A DNA stretch of 64,000 bases, taken from Datisca glomerata. Lineage: Eukaryota; Streptophyta; Magnoliopsida; Cucurbitales; Datiscaceae. The stretch lies in assembly GCA_003255025.1 (NCBI GenBank), contig QANY01009435.1:248001-312000 (forward strand), written 5' to 3'. The translations under genes were made by a program, and so were the position numbers. The notes below the pieces were generated by a model. It was given only the letters and a program-made list of their open reading frames with translations, was not told where the DNA came from and ran no database searches. Each line of letters begins with the position of its first letter. Positions within the stretch are counted from its first letter, which is position 1. Shown in pieces: positions 1 through 11,680 of this stretch.

Positions 1-169
1 TGATTGGTAATTTAGAGTGAGCAAGAAGTGTAAGGCCTTTCTGTAATATATCTATGTTTTCTCTCCATTCTTTAATTTTGTGCATGTGTGTGTCGGTAAG
101 CTTGAAAATCTTTCCAAGTTGTTTGAGAATAGGTAACAATGATCTAAACTCTCTCTCCAGTCACTTTGA
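1..169 (-). pseudogene. Copia integrase fragment, downstream part
   Basis: Read on the minus strand, this stretch continues the integrase core of a Ty1/Copia polyprotein, with residues such as EFRSLLPILKQLG and LTLLAHSKLPI that match the usual Copia integrase pattern. It is the continuation of the fragment at 2004-2355, from which it is separated by a solo LTR. The RT and RNase H of this element would lie left of the window. It is decayed; the second half of the catalytic region is only partly recognisable. Integrase identity is seen in the residues; the join is inferred from the flanking target duplication. Confidence 0.75.
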
Positions 170-2003
170 TGTTGGATTGAGTTTTAGATTTTGAAGAAAA
201 ATTAATGAATCATGACTAGTTCATGGGTGAAATTTCAAATTTTGTTTTTCATACAAACGTTTAATCAAATTAAACACAAAACCAAACAATGAACATGCAT
301 AATCACATTAACGTATCGAGAAGAAATGAAAATAATTATACATTTTCAATTAATGGAGAATTCCTGATTTAGCGGGATCCAATTTCCATCTCGCGTTCTT
401 CTTTCATCGTAGAGCTAGAAATGTATCTTTGTCCCGATAACCATTTATTAGAATCAGAAGTATAACTCTCAAGGATATCGGTATAAATTGAGTGTGGGCT
501 CTCAAAACAATTGTGAAAGATTTTCTCTTCCCTTTAGAGTTTTCGGCGGCAACTAGTGAGGGAGAGTGAGAGAAACATTTTTATGCTCTGATTTAACACA
601 TTGTGGTTAGGGTTAGGGATGCAACCCTACTGCAATTGCTTATATATTAATTACAAAATTTACCCATGTACCCCCATATGATAAAACTGAAATTTACATT
701 CTAGCTGCACAGTGATGTGCGATTTTTACATCTCCCCAAGAACCAAAACTGTGTCCGAATTCATTAGTCTAAATTGATGAATTAAATTGATCTCTATCAA
801 TTAATTAATTTATTTATTTTAATTACTAATTATATATTAATTATAAAGTAATAAAATAATTAATTTGAACATTAAATTTGCTCTTCACTAATTTAGTGAT
901 GACATTCATCTCATATGGGGCTCGAGAAGTTTACTTTGGTCCAAAACACATTTTTTGTCCAACTGACGTTGTTTCTCATTCCTGTTCTAATGAACTATTT
1001 CTGAGACCGAATGATCACACATGAGTAAATCTTTGGATTCAATACCCCACTAATTTATCTCCATAAATTCCAAACTTATTTAATCCCGACATCATACGAC
1101 TCTACTATAGGTTCGATGTCGAAAGAACTCTCGATTCATGTGCGCTGCATTTTTGTTAGTGCAAACAAACATTTATATTTCATGGTCCACAAAATATTTT
1201 ATGATATTATCCTTCGTGAATATCAGTAACAAGAGTGAGATGAAAAATTAACGTTTTACTCCTCTAGTTATTATTTTCTTAACTCATTTATTCACTGTGA
1301 TTAAAAAAACATATCAGTGAAGTGTCATGTCTTATTCAATGACTCATGTCATCGAGTACCATGCCCGATTAATTTATTCACACACTCATCAATAAAGCAT
1401 AAGGTGATATTGTTACTTTTACAACTTTACCACGAATTTCATACATGTGAATCATCAATTCCAACATAGTTGAATCACGGTCCCAACAGTTAAGGTATTA
1501 TCCTGTAATTCGAACTCACTTCCTGGCATATCAAAGATCGCAAGTAATCAAGTCAAGTTTCAGATTCACCTCAGGATTGAGGTAATTACAAAAATACCCT
1601 TAAGGTGTAACAATTCGATAAATAATTTTGCTCTAAACTAATTGGTTACTAGCTAATTCAACATATTCCATAACATGTCTAAGTCAATTGTTAGAGTCTC
1701 CACTCCCATGCTCCGAGACTACCATCCTTTGGTTCCACTTAACAGTCATAATTAGATTCAATTGCCCAATCGATCATAAGACTACGAATAATATTCTAAA
1801 CTATCTTAGAAGAATTTGTCTGAAAGACCGCTTGGTCTTTACTCTTCTTACGTTGATAATAGTTTCAGAACTTAAGTCATAAACACACTTTGATTAAAAA
1901 AACTTTCATTTATTCATAAAACTCAGTAATATATAAATATCAATAAATAACTGCTTGCTCATAAACAACTATTACACCCTACTTTATAGACATAATTTCA
2001 ACA
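170..2003 (-). repeat. Solo LTR of the element A Copia family
   Basis: An 1834-bp sequence beginning TGTTGG and ending CAACA that aligns along its length with the LTR of element A (2356-2632 plus 6419-7931). It is flanked by a perfect 5-bp duplication, TTTGA at 165-169 and 2004-2008, and carries no internal region, PBS or PPT. That is the signature of a solo LTR left by LTR-LTR recombination. It lies inside an older Copia integrase reading frame. Orientation is assigned minus, by analogy with element A. Confidence 0.85.
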
Positions 2004-2355
2004 TTTGAATGCTTTTTATTTTGGTATTGAATTACCTTTATACATAGGCATTAAAGTGAAGAATAATGTCTTTAACTTATGATTTTGCTTTGAGAGGGAA
2101 TATTCAAGTAAATCTAGTGTAGTCATCAAGTATACTAAGGTAATATTTCAAACCTGAGTTAGGCAAGCAAGGGGCAGAGCCCCAAACATCAGTGTGAACA
2201 AGATAAAATGGTATGACAATATTAGTATTGGAAGCTAAAAAAGGAAATTGATGTGCCTTACCTAACATGCAAGAATCATATAAAGTTAAGGTACTTGAAC
2301 TGACGCTGGACAACTTTACAGACTTTAACCTTTGACTTACAATAAGGGAAGGAAT
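2004..2355 (-). pseudogene. Copia integrase fragment, upstream part
   Basis: The minus strand encodes a pre-integrase/integrase stretch: residues MLGKAHQFPF, then HTDVWGSAP and YYLSILDDYTRFT, the classical start of the Copia integrase core, followed by FNTKIKSIQ after in-frame stops. The element A LTR cuts it on the right at 2356; GGAAT at 2351-2355 would be that insertion's target site. The solo LTR cuts it on the left at 2003. No complete element of this family is present. At least one stop and some frame drift mark it as dead. Confidence 0.8.
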
Positions 2356-2632
2356 TGTTGGATCAAGTTTTAAAAATTTGAGGAAAAACAATGAACCACG
2401 AACGGTTTGTGGGTAAAAAATAATTTTTTTCACATAAACTATTTAATCATATTAAACATAAAACCTTTTATGATCATGCATATTTAGATTGACGTATTTA
2501 GAAGATGTGAAAATAATATTATACCTTTCTTGTATTGAAGAAGTTCTGACTTGGTAAAATCCTATTGACTGTCTTGTGTTCTTCATTCTTCGTAAAACTT
2601 GAATCAATCTTTGTACCAACGACCACTCAGAA
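2356..2632 (-). repeat. Element A 3' LTR, outer part
   Basis: Starts TGTTGGATCAAG and is nearly identical to 13300-13560, the other LTR of the same element. The alignment stops near 2632, where element B sequence begins, and resumes at 6419. About 25-30 bp present in the right-hand LTR are missing here, so the nested insertion was followed by a deletion at its left edge. Confidence 0.8.
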
Positions 2633-3870
2633 GCATGGAGGCCCATGTGGCACTAGAGTGTTGCACACTTACTACTATAGTGCCACGCGGCACCACCATA
2701 GTCCATGTCAATTTCTGATATCCTATCAGTGATTGACATGTGGTAATTACTGTGAGTTAAATATTTATTTTAATCAGATAATTATCTTGATATAAGTTAA
2801 TTTAAAATTAACATATCTGATTATCCCTATAACTAAGTTATCTATTATTTCACAAATAACTGATTTAGTTGATTTAAATTATTATCTAATAATAATTTAA
2901 TTATCTAATTTCACAATTAGATATTTTGTCTCACTTATCGATAATTTTAAAAAATTGATAATTATTTATTGTCTATAATTTTCAAAAATTATATTTAAAT
3001 ATATAAATAATTCATTTAATTAATCATACATAATTATCTCATGATTATGTACTTGAGCTTGAATAACATTTTTTTTTTGCAAGTCAATCATTTTCTCATA
3101 TCCTGAATTACTCACACCCTAGATAGTTTTGTATAGAGATGACTTGGGGAGCATGGACCCAAAATCCAAAGCTCCAATAAATTAGATTATTAATTAAATT
3201 TTTTAATTAAATAATATTATTTATTAATTGTATTATTACTCTAGTATAAATATAGAATTGTACTTTTAGAGATTATAAAATGTATCTATAGAGTATTCTC
3301 ATGTAGTCCACTGACATAATCATTTCATGTAGTTCTGTCATCCATAAATTAGAACAGTCAAAATTACTGTTTACCCTTCTAATTACCTCTTGATCTTTAA
3401 GTACCATTAATCTACTAGTGGATGACTAATTTATAATCTTATTATAAATTCGAGCTCAATAACCATTCAGTTCCAGATTTAACACTTAAAGGAATCAATA
3501 TACGATCCGTTAAAAAATCTTAGATTCCAAATCTTGTAAGATCATGTTCCAAAGCCATCCACATTACTGAATCTCTAAAATAAAAGTCACTAGTTTGATT
3601 AACAAACAGACCTTAACGAGTTAATCAAAAGATCAAGTAGACATGTATAGGAGTTCATGACTACTCAGGATTCAAACATATGATCATCGAATTGATGTGT
3701 ATTAAATCTTTATGATAAATGACACGCTAATAAATATATTAATTCATATCGGTTCTGTCATATATAATCTTATTATATAAAGTACATTCATTAATATATT
3801 TATCCACATCAATGACCCGGATCTAGATCATACTCATGCATACTGGTTAGTGAACCGTACTAGCAATCAT
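2633..3870 (-). repeat. Element B 3' LTR, truncated at both ends
   Basis: Aligns with the central part of the complete B LTR (about 4905-6195). Shared landmarks are the GTGCC/GGCAC-rich block, the run ending GATTGACATG, and the stretch near 3800-3865 with CCGTACTAGCAAT. The first roughly 720 bp and the last roughly 220 bp of the LTR are absent. It sits inside the LTR of element A. Confidence 0.7.
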
Positions 3871-4175
3871 TAATTAAATTCTGCCGTTCATCTCGTGTGT
3901 TCTTCGTCAACTCACGTTCGGAATAGTTACAAGAATATTCAAAATAAATTACAAAAATTCCTATGCCTCAAACCGGCTTACACAAAATCTAAGAAAAAAT
4001 TAAAAGATCAAAACCTAACTCAATAATCACCATACATAATGATCAATTATATTCCATACATTCAAAAAATATAACCATCCATTCATTCATACATATTTCA
4101 TATTATATGAACAATGTAAGAAAACTCACACAACATTTAACATATAAATATATAAAAAACCGTTCTGATACCACT
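3871..4175 (-). mobile_element. Element B leader and primer-binding site
   Basis: A remnant of the B internal region. Plus-strand bases 4161-4173 read CGTTCTGATACCA, the complement of a TGGTATCAGAACG primer-binding site, two bases from the LTR start at 4176. No gag or pol sequence was recognised, so nearly all of the internal region has been deleted. The remaining leader is AT-rich. Confidence 0.7.
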
Positions 4176-6418
4176 TGTCGATCATTGTGGCGCATGTGCG
4201 ACGGAAGCGTGTGGCGCGTAGCCATTTAAAAAATTGAACTTTTCATAAAAAATCGAATCTTTTAGTAAAACAAAAACGCGCAACGCTACGATAACAAATT
4301 TTTTTATTGAAAATTCTTTTCCAATCAGTCAAGATCCATTATATATTTATAGATTAAATTAACAACATACAAGGTTGGGAATCATATACCTCTTATACTC
4401 TAAATCAAGCGTCCTCACGAAACCAATCGATTCTCCGTTCTCACAAAATCGTTCCAACGATAAGCAAATTCTGAGATACACATCAAGATCTTTCAAGTAA
4501 TCCTCAACGCACTAGGACGTGTTTGGGCATGTAGAATATAACGAAGACATTTTTTTGTCACTAGATTTACTCAACACATGAAATAGACGATTCTCTAAAA
4601 GAACATGACAATGATTCTTTTAGAGATTTGATTAACCCTTAATCCTAGAAAAACCAATCCTTGAAAATTGTATTCTTCTCTCAACTCTTGATTGATGAAC
4701 TGATTATGTGATTCAACTGATTGAACTCATTCATTATCTTAGTCCATCAGAATAATATCTATTTATTTTTCTTCATCATAGCGAATCGGATATTTTAGGA
4801 TAATTGAAATAATATTTAATTATACAATTACGAATAGGATTAGGACCCACTACTATTATGCACAACTATAGTGCCACATGACACTATAGTGTGCGGTGAG
4901 GCAGCATAGTGCCTCACGACACCACTGTAGTACCATGTGGCACTAGAATGTTGCACACTCACTATTCTAGTGTCACATGGCACTACAGTAGTCCATGTCA
5001 ATCTCTGATACCCAATCAATGATTGACTCGTGACAATTACTGCGTATTAAATTTTTATTTTAATTAAAGTAAATATCTAGATATTTGTTAATTCAAAAAT
5101 AACATATACGATTATCTCTATCAACTAAATTATTTATAATTTCATAAATAACATATTTAGTTGATCCAAATTATTATTTAATAATAATTTAATTATCTAT
5201 TTTCATTAATTAGATATTTTGTCTCACTTGTCAATATTAAAAAAACTGATCATTATTTATATATATTCATTCCAAAATTTACATTTATATATATATAAAT
5301 AATTCAACTAATTAATTCTTAATTAATTAATCATACATAATTATCTCAAAATTATGTACTTGCCCCATAATAAATTTTTTTTTACAAGTAAGTCATTTTC
5401 TCATGTTCTGAAATATTCACACCCTAGACTGCATAATATACAGGTGACTTGGGGAGCATGGACCTATAATCCTAAGCTCCAATAAATTAGATTATTAATT
5501 AAACTCTATAATTAAATAATCTTATTTATTAATTCTATTATTATTCCACTATAAATATAGAATTGCACTCTTAAAGATTATAGAATGTATTTACAGAGTA
5601 TTCTCATGTAGTCCACTATCATAATCATTTCATATAATTCTGTCCTCCAATTATTGCTTCGTAAATTAGAACTGGTCAAAATTACCATTTTAACCTTCTA
5701 ATTACCTATTGATCCTTAAGTACCATTAATCTACTAGTGAATGACTAATTCATAATCTTATTATAAATTTGAGCTCAATAACCATTCAGTTTCAGAATTA
5801 ACACTTACGGGAACCAATATACGATCCGTTAAGAAAGCTTAGATTCCAAATCTTGTAAGATCATATCTTAAGCCATCCACATCACTAAATCTCTAAAACA
5901 AAAGTCACTAGCCTAATTAACAAACAGACTTTAACGAGTGAATCAAAAGATCCAGTAGACATACATATGAGTTCATGATTACTCAAGATTCATATTGATC
6001 TACATATGATCATCGAATTGATATGTATTAAATCTTTGTGATAAACAGCACATTAATAAAGATATTAATTCACATCGGTTCTGTCATATTTAATCTTATT
6101 ATATAAAGTAACATTCACTAAGATGTCTATCCACATCAATGATCCGGATCTAGATCACACGCATTCATAATGCATAGTGTACCGTACTAGCAATGATTCA
6201 TACTTTAACATGTTGCTGACAATTTTATTCATTATCTATGATCTTAATCCTCTTGTACCAATACAAGATCATAGTCTCATTAATGAATATGAAATTTTCA
6301 GATATTTATATAAATTATTCAACAATAATTAAAAGAACAATTATAAGAAAAATGTAATCCTCTTTAAATTTCATATCAAAATGTCAATACACATACTTTG
6401 AGGGCATAATCCCCAACA
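4176..6418 (-). repeat. Element B 5' LTR, complete
   Basis: A 2243-bp LTR, read on plus from TGTCGATC beside the primer-binding site to CCCCAACA at 6411-6418. On the minus strand it begins TGTTGGGGATTATGCCCTC, a start common in plant Copia LTRs. TCAAT at 6419-6423 would be the right target site; the left copy was lost to deletion. A block of nested inverted repeats at 4870-4990 is described in the findings. Confidence 0.75.
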
Positions 6419-7931
6419 TCAATAGGATGTCATTAGGAATTGAGTGTAGGATCTCAAAATAACATAAGAAAAAAAAAACAAAATTTTTTCTTCTTCCTCT
6501 AGATTTTGGCGGCAACAAGGAGGGGAGAGAGAAACTGTTTTCTTTGCTCTATGTAATCACACACTGTGATCAGGATTGTGTCTGTCAAGACACTTAGGGA
6601 GGCAACCCTAATGCCATCCCTTATATAAAGATTACTAAATTTACACATATACCCATATACTATAAATTGCCAAAATTCTCCTCCCTTTACGTAATTTTTA
6701 AAATTTTACATCTCCCTAGAGCTAATACTGTGTTCAAATTCATCAATCTAAATTGATAAATTAAATTGATCTTCATCAATTAATTAATTTATTTTATTTA
6801 CTAATTATCCAATAATTAGAAAATAACAATGAATTAATTTGAACATTAATTTTTTTTCTTCACCACTTTAGTGACAATACCCATCACATATGAGTTCGGA
6901 AAGTATACCTCGGTCCAAAACATGTTTTTAGTCCAACTGGTGTTGTTTCTCAAACCTGTCCTTATGAGCTACTCCTGAAACCGAATGCAACCACATGAAT
7001 AAATCCATAGAATTCAAATAATCGATGAATTTATCTCCATAAATTCCCAACCAATTTAATCCTGACATTGTACGACTCCACTATAGGTTCGATGCCAAAT
7101 CAACTCTCGATTCATGCGCGCTACATTTTATATTGGTGTAAATAAACACTTTTTATTTCATGGTCCACAGAATATTTTGCTATGTTACACTTTGTGAATA
7201 TTAGTAACAAGAGTGAGATGTAAAATTATCATTTTATCCCTCTAGTTATTATTTTCTTAATTCTTTTATTGACTGTGAATAAGAAAGACATAACAGTGAA
7301 TTATCTTGCACAATTCACCATGTCTTATTCAATGATTCATTTCATCGAGTACCTGGCCAGGTTTATTTATTCACACACCCATTAATAAAGTATAAGGTGA
7401 TATTGTTTCATTTTGCAATCTCGCCATGAATTTTATATCTGTGAATCACGTAACTCCAACGTAGTTTAATCAAGATCCCAACAGTTGAAGTATTGTCCAA
7501 CAATTTTAACTCACTCATTTGGTGTATCAAAGACTGTAAGTAACTAAGTCAAGTTTCGTATTCACCTCAAGATTAAGGTAATCATGAAAATACTTTTAAG
7601 GTGTAAATAATTAGATTTAGAGCCAGATAAACGGATTTGCTCCAAATTAATTTGTTACTGGTCTATTCAACACGTTTCATAACATGTCTAAGTCAACCGT
7701 TAGAGTATCCACTCCCATGACCCAAGACCGCATCTTTTTGTTCAACCTAACAGTCATAATCAGACTCGATTGCCCAGTCATCATAAGACTGCGAATAACA
7801 TTCTGAACTATTTTAGAAGAGTTTGTCTAGAAGACCCCTCATTCATTCATTAAATTCATAAAAACAAATGAGAAATGACTAAATACTCATAAATAGTTAT
7901 TACACCCTACTTTATGGACATAATTTCAACA
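6419..7931 (-). repeat. Element A 3' LTR, inner part
   Basis: Continues the LTR interrupted at 2632. It aligns with about 440-2003 of the solo LTR and, up to about 6925, with 13612-14104. It ends TTTCAACA at 7931 and is followed at once by a purine tract on the minus strand. Both pieces together give an LTR of about 1.8 kb, close to the 1834-bp solo LTR. Confidence 0.8.
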
Positions 7932-7946
7932 ATATCCCACTTGGAC
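7932..7946 (-). promoter_or_regulatory. Element A polypurine tract
   Basis: On the minus strand the bases next to the 3' LTR read GTCCAAGTGGGATAT, the usual Copia polypurine tract that primes plus-strand DNA synthesis. Its position beside the LTR end at 7931 fixes the element's orientation. Confidence 0.75.
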
Positions 7947-9470
7947 TAAAGTAGGCGTTGATAATCTCGTATCCCCATGCCCTCTAGAAGATCATTAAAG
8001 ACTTAACTACTTAAAGTCTTTGTGAATGGATCTGTCAGGTTGTTGACCATCAATATGTGTGTTATTACAACATCTCCACGCTGAACAATCTCTCCAATTA
8101 GGTGATATTTACGCTCTATGTGTTTGAATCTTTTATGGTTCCTTGGTTCCTTCAAATTTGCTACAACCCCATTATTATCGCAATAAAGTGTCATGGACTT
8201 GTCAGCTTCTTGAATAACTTCTAGAGTCTTCAAGAACTTTCTAAGCCATACGGCCTCCTTTGCAGCTTCAGATGCTACCACATACTCAGCTTCCATGGTA
8301 GAATCAGAAATGTAAGATTGCTTGATACTTCTCCATACAATTTCTCCACTATTCAAGATGAACATTGATCCTAAAATGGACCTCCTAAATCCTTGTCTGC
8401 TTGAAAATTGGAATCAGTATACCCCATCATATTCAGGTCAGTACCTGTATACACAAACATGTAGTTCCTTGTAATTTTAATATAGTTAAGGATATGTTTG
8501 ACGACATTCTAATGCTCGAGTCCATGATTAGATTAGAAACGACTCACCATGTCCACCGCGTAGGAAATGTCTAGCGTAGTACAAAGCATCGTATACATAG
8601 AACTTCCTATGACTAAAGCATGGGGAATCTTTCTCAAGTCTTCCTCTTCTTAATGAGTCAAACTACTCTTTGGGGAGGTTGACTCCATGCCTGAAAGGAA
8701 GATATCTCTTCTTAGAGTCTCTCATACTGAAGCGATCCATCACCTTATCAACATAAGATGCTTGAGATAGTGCCAATTGTCTTTTCTTTCGATCATGAAA
8801 GATTTAAATACCTAGGACAAATGCAGTTTCTCCAAGATCCTTCATATTAAATTACATTGCAAGAAGCATCTTGAAATTAAAAAATTTACCTACATCATTC
8901 CCCATGAGCAGAATATCATTTATGTACAAAACCAAAAAAATCACCTTCCATACGTGTATCGGCCTATACATACATGGTTCGTCCACTAACAGTTCAAAAC
9001 TGAAGTTCTTGACAATTTCATCAAATCGGGTATTCCATGATCGAGAGTCTTTCTTATCTCCATAAATGGACTTTAGCAGTTTGCAAACCTTACCCTCTTG
9101 GCCTTTCTCCATGAACCCGTCTAGTTGAGCCATATAAATGTGCTATTCAAGATTGCCATTCAGAAAAATAGTCTTGACATCCATCTGTTAGATTTCGTAA
9201 TCGAGGGCAGCAACAATGGACAATAGGATTTAGATGGATTTATGCATGGCTACTGGCGAGAAGGTAACCTCATAGTCAATACCTTCCTTTTGGGTATAGC
9301 CATTGGCTACTAGCCTAGCTTTGAATGTCTCCACATTCCCATTGTGACCTTTCTTTTTCTTATAAATCCATTTACACCTTATAGGTTTTACCCCTTCAGG
9401 AGGATCTATAAGTTTCCAGACTCCGTTTGAATACATCGATTATATCTCAATGTTCATGGCTTCTTGCCAT
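7947..9470 (-). pseudogene. Element A reverse transcriptase and RNase H
   Basis: The minus strand holds the end of a Copia pol in broken frames. 9436-9230 encodes the RT entry ([20 protein letters not shown], then [16 protein letters not shown]). 9133-8852 encodes a Copia-type segment with KLLKSIYG and YINDILLMGND, in which the catalytic YVDD is changed to YIND. 8365-8003 encodes RNase H, with TMEAEYVVASEAAKEAVWL and LYCDNNG. At least three frame breaks separate them. The substitution in the catalytic box and the stops make it non-functional. Confidence 0.85.
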
Positions 9471-10471
9471 AGATTTGCTTCAGGACCAGCCATGGCCTAT
9501 GAGTAGGAGACAAGTTCAACATGATCCTTAACTGAGACTGTTGTTAAGGCATATCCATAAGACATGTACCTGTCAGGCTATTTAACAACCCTCCCACTAC
9601 GTCAAGGCTCTAAAGGCTCTAGCTCTTGCTGTGCTTCTTCCATTATTGAATCAGAAACAGTTCCTGATTAGGGAGTTGGTGTCCTTCCACTCAATAATTC
9701 CTCTAGCACAAGTGTGATTCTTGGCTTAAAACTTCTTATATAGTCTTCCTTAAGAAGACGTGCATCCATGCTAACGAATGTTTTCTTGTCGGTTGAACTA
9801 TAAAAGACGTATCCCTTTGTTCTCTTGGGATATCCTACAAATATGCATAATTTTGATCAACTGGCAAACTTGCATGTCTTCGGTCTTAGTACATGTGCCG
9901 GGCATCCCCATATCCTAAGGTGGCTTATGAACAAATTTCGTCCACTTCATCTTTCATATGGCGTGCTAGGCATAGTCTTTGATAGAACTTGATTCAGAAT
10001 GTATGCTACTGTTTCCAAGGGATATCCCCGAAACAAATCTGGGAGGGATGAGTAAATCATCATGGATCTAACCATATCCAACTGATTTTGATTCCTTCTC
10101 TCAGATAAATCATTCTGTTCTGGAGTGCCAGGTGCGGTAAGCTGAGAAAGAATACTTTATTCTTTAAGAAAGTCTTCGAACTCTCCTAGCAAGTGCTCTC
10201 CACCATGACCGGATCATAGTGTTTTGATTTGTTTCTCTAATTGCTTCTCAACTATAGCTTTGTACTCTTTAAACTTTTCAAAGGTTTCAGACATTTGATG
10301 TATTAGATAAACATGTCCAAAACGTGAGTAGTCATCAGTGAAGGTTACCAAATACTCGTAACCTTCTCTTACTTGGATATTCAATGGTCCACCTACATCA
10401 CTATGTGTGAGTTCGAGACATTAAGTGGCTTTTTCATCCTTCCCTGAAAAGGGTCTCTTGGTCATTTTACC
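9471..10471 (-). pseudogene. Element A integrase region, heavily decayed
   Basis: Lies between the pre-integrase and RT segments, where integrase belongs. Short minus-strand pieces look Copia-like, for example bases 10040-10200 and 10300-10440, but no frame longer than about 60 codons survives. The call rests mainly on order: PR, pre-integrase, integrase, RT, RNase H. Confidence 0.55.
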
Positions 10472-11000
10472 TTATATGCAAGATTCCTTTGTGGATAGTG
10501 ATCCCACGCTTAACGTTTGCAATGGACCATCCTTTGCAAGTCTTTTAATTTTGTATAGGCTAATATGGCTAAGACGTAAGTGACACAAGTAGGTTAGATC
10601 GATTGAGTCAGACTTCAATATTTTATTATCCCTTTGTAAATCAGTATTTACTTTAGTGTCACATATCATTGGAACTATTGGTTTACATAGAATAAGTTAT
10701 TTATAAAACGTGCAGTAGTGATCAAGCAATTATTTCTACAAATACCAATATCATTATCAATGCAATTTAAAGAAAATCCTTGCTCAATCAAACTAGCTAC
10801 TAAAATAAGGTTGTTATTAAAAATTGGGATATAATAAACATATCGTGAAACCATAAAATTGTTATCAAATGACAATTGAATAGTTCCAACTGATACAACC
10901 AATACTAGTGCTCCATTTACCTAACGGAAGCTAAACTCGCCCTCACCAAGCCTTCTGATTTCAAGTTGTACTTCTTAGCTTTCTACAACCCTATCTTATG
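10472..11000 (-). pseudogene. Element A protease and pre-integrase region
   Basis: Minus-strand 10902-10675 encodes the segment that follows a Copia aspartic protease: FDNNFMVSRYVYYIPIFNNNLILVASLIEQGFSL. 10669-10472 encodes a pre-integrase piece with YLCHLRLSHISLYKIKRLAKDG. The typical DSGA protease motif was not found intact. The two pieces are separated by a stop and belong to one ancestral frame. Confidence 0.7.
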
Positions 11001-11339
11001 TTTCCTTTTGGCGTCAAAGGTGGAAGGCTTACTTTTAGTAAAATTTGCCTCTCCACTCTTCTTTTTGCCCTTAAAAAATATGATCTCAGCAGCTTGTAAC
11101 TCTTTCATAAGCTCTGAAAAAGAGTACCTTAACTTATTTATCGACTTGAGACTCGCCGTCTACCTCAGCAACCATGATCTCCATCTCATCAACTATGATC
11201 TCCATCTCATTTAGATAACTGATGATCAACATCATGTGTTCCCTGACAGAAGTTACAGGTTTCATTCGACAGTTCATGAAGTTTCACGTAACAGCCTATT
11301 TACCTTGACAACCCTAATCCCCGAACATTTCGGTGATGT

Positions 11340-11680
11340 TCAACATCATTGCAACATCAATTTCCATGTTCTGATATTGTTGTTGCAACACATTACTAAC
11401 AGAAGCCAAGATGTAACACCTAGAGATTTCATCATTACACAATCATGAAGCATAAGCATCATTTTCCTTTTGAGTGAGTCAGCAATAGGCTCAAGGGGAC
11501 AAGGGATAGTGAGCATGAACTTGTGCTTTTCTACCTTCAGCACAATATCAAGATTACATTTCCAATCCACGTAATTTTCACCAATAAATTTGTTCACGTT
11601 TAAGATAGATGAGAGTGGGGATAACAACATGATTGGTGAAAAGAATAAATAAAGTGGTGTAAATAAATACTCAATCATTT
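11340..11680 (-). pseudogene. Element A gag start
   Basis: The minus-strand frame from 11678 contains LNVNKFIGENYVDWKCNLDIVL, which matches the opening of plant Copia gag proteins (UBN2-like). Frameshifts follow within about 40 codons. The zinc-knuckle part of gag between 11000 and 11340 is not recognisable, although a lysine-rich stretch is present near 11000-11080. Confidence 0.7.

Noticed and set aside
10966..11448. Plus-strand frames of 70-80 residues
   Set aside because: They lie opposite the decayed gag/protease of element A and show no protein family of their own.
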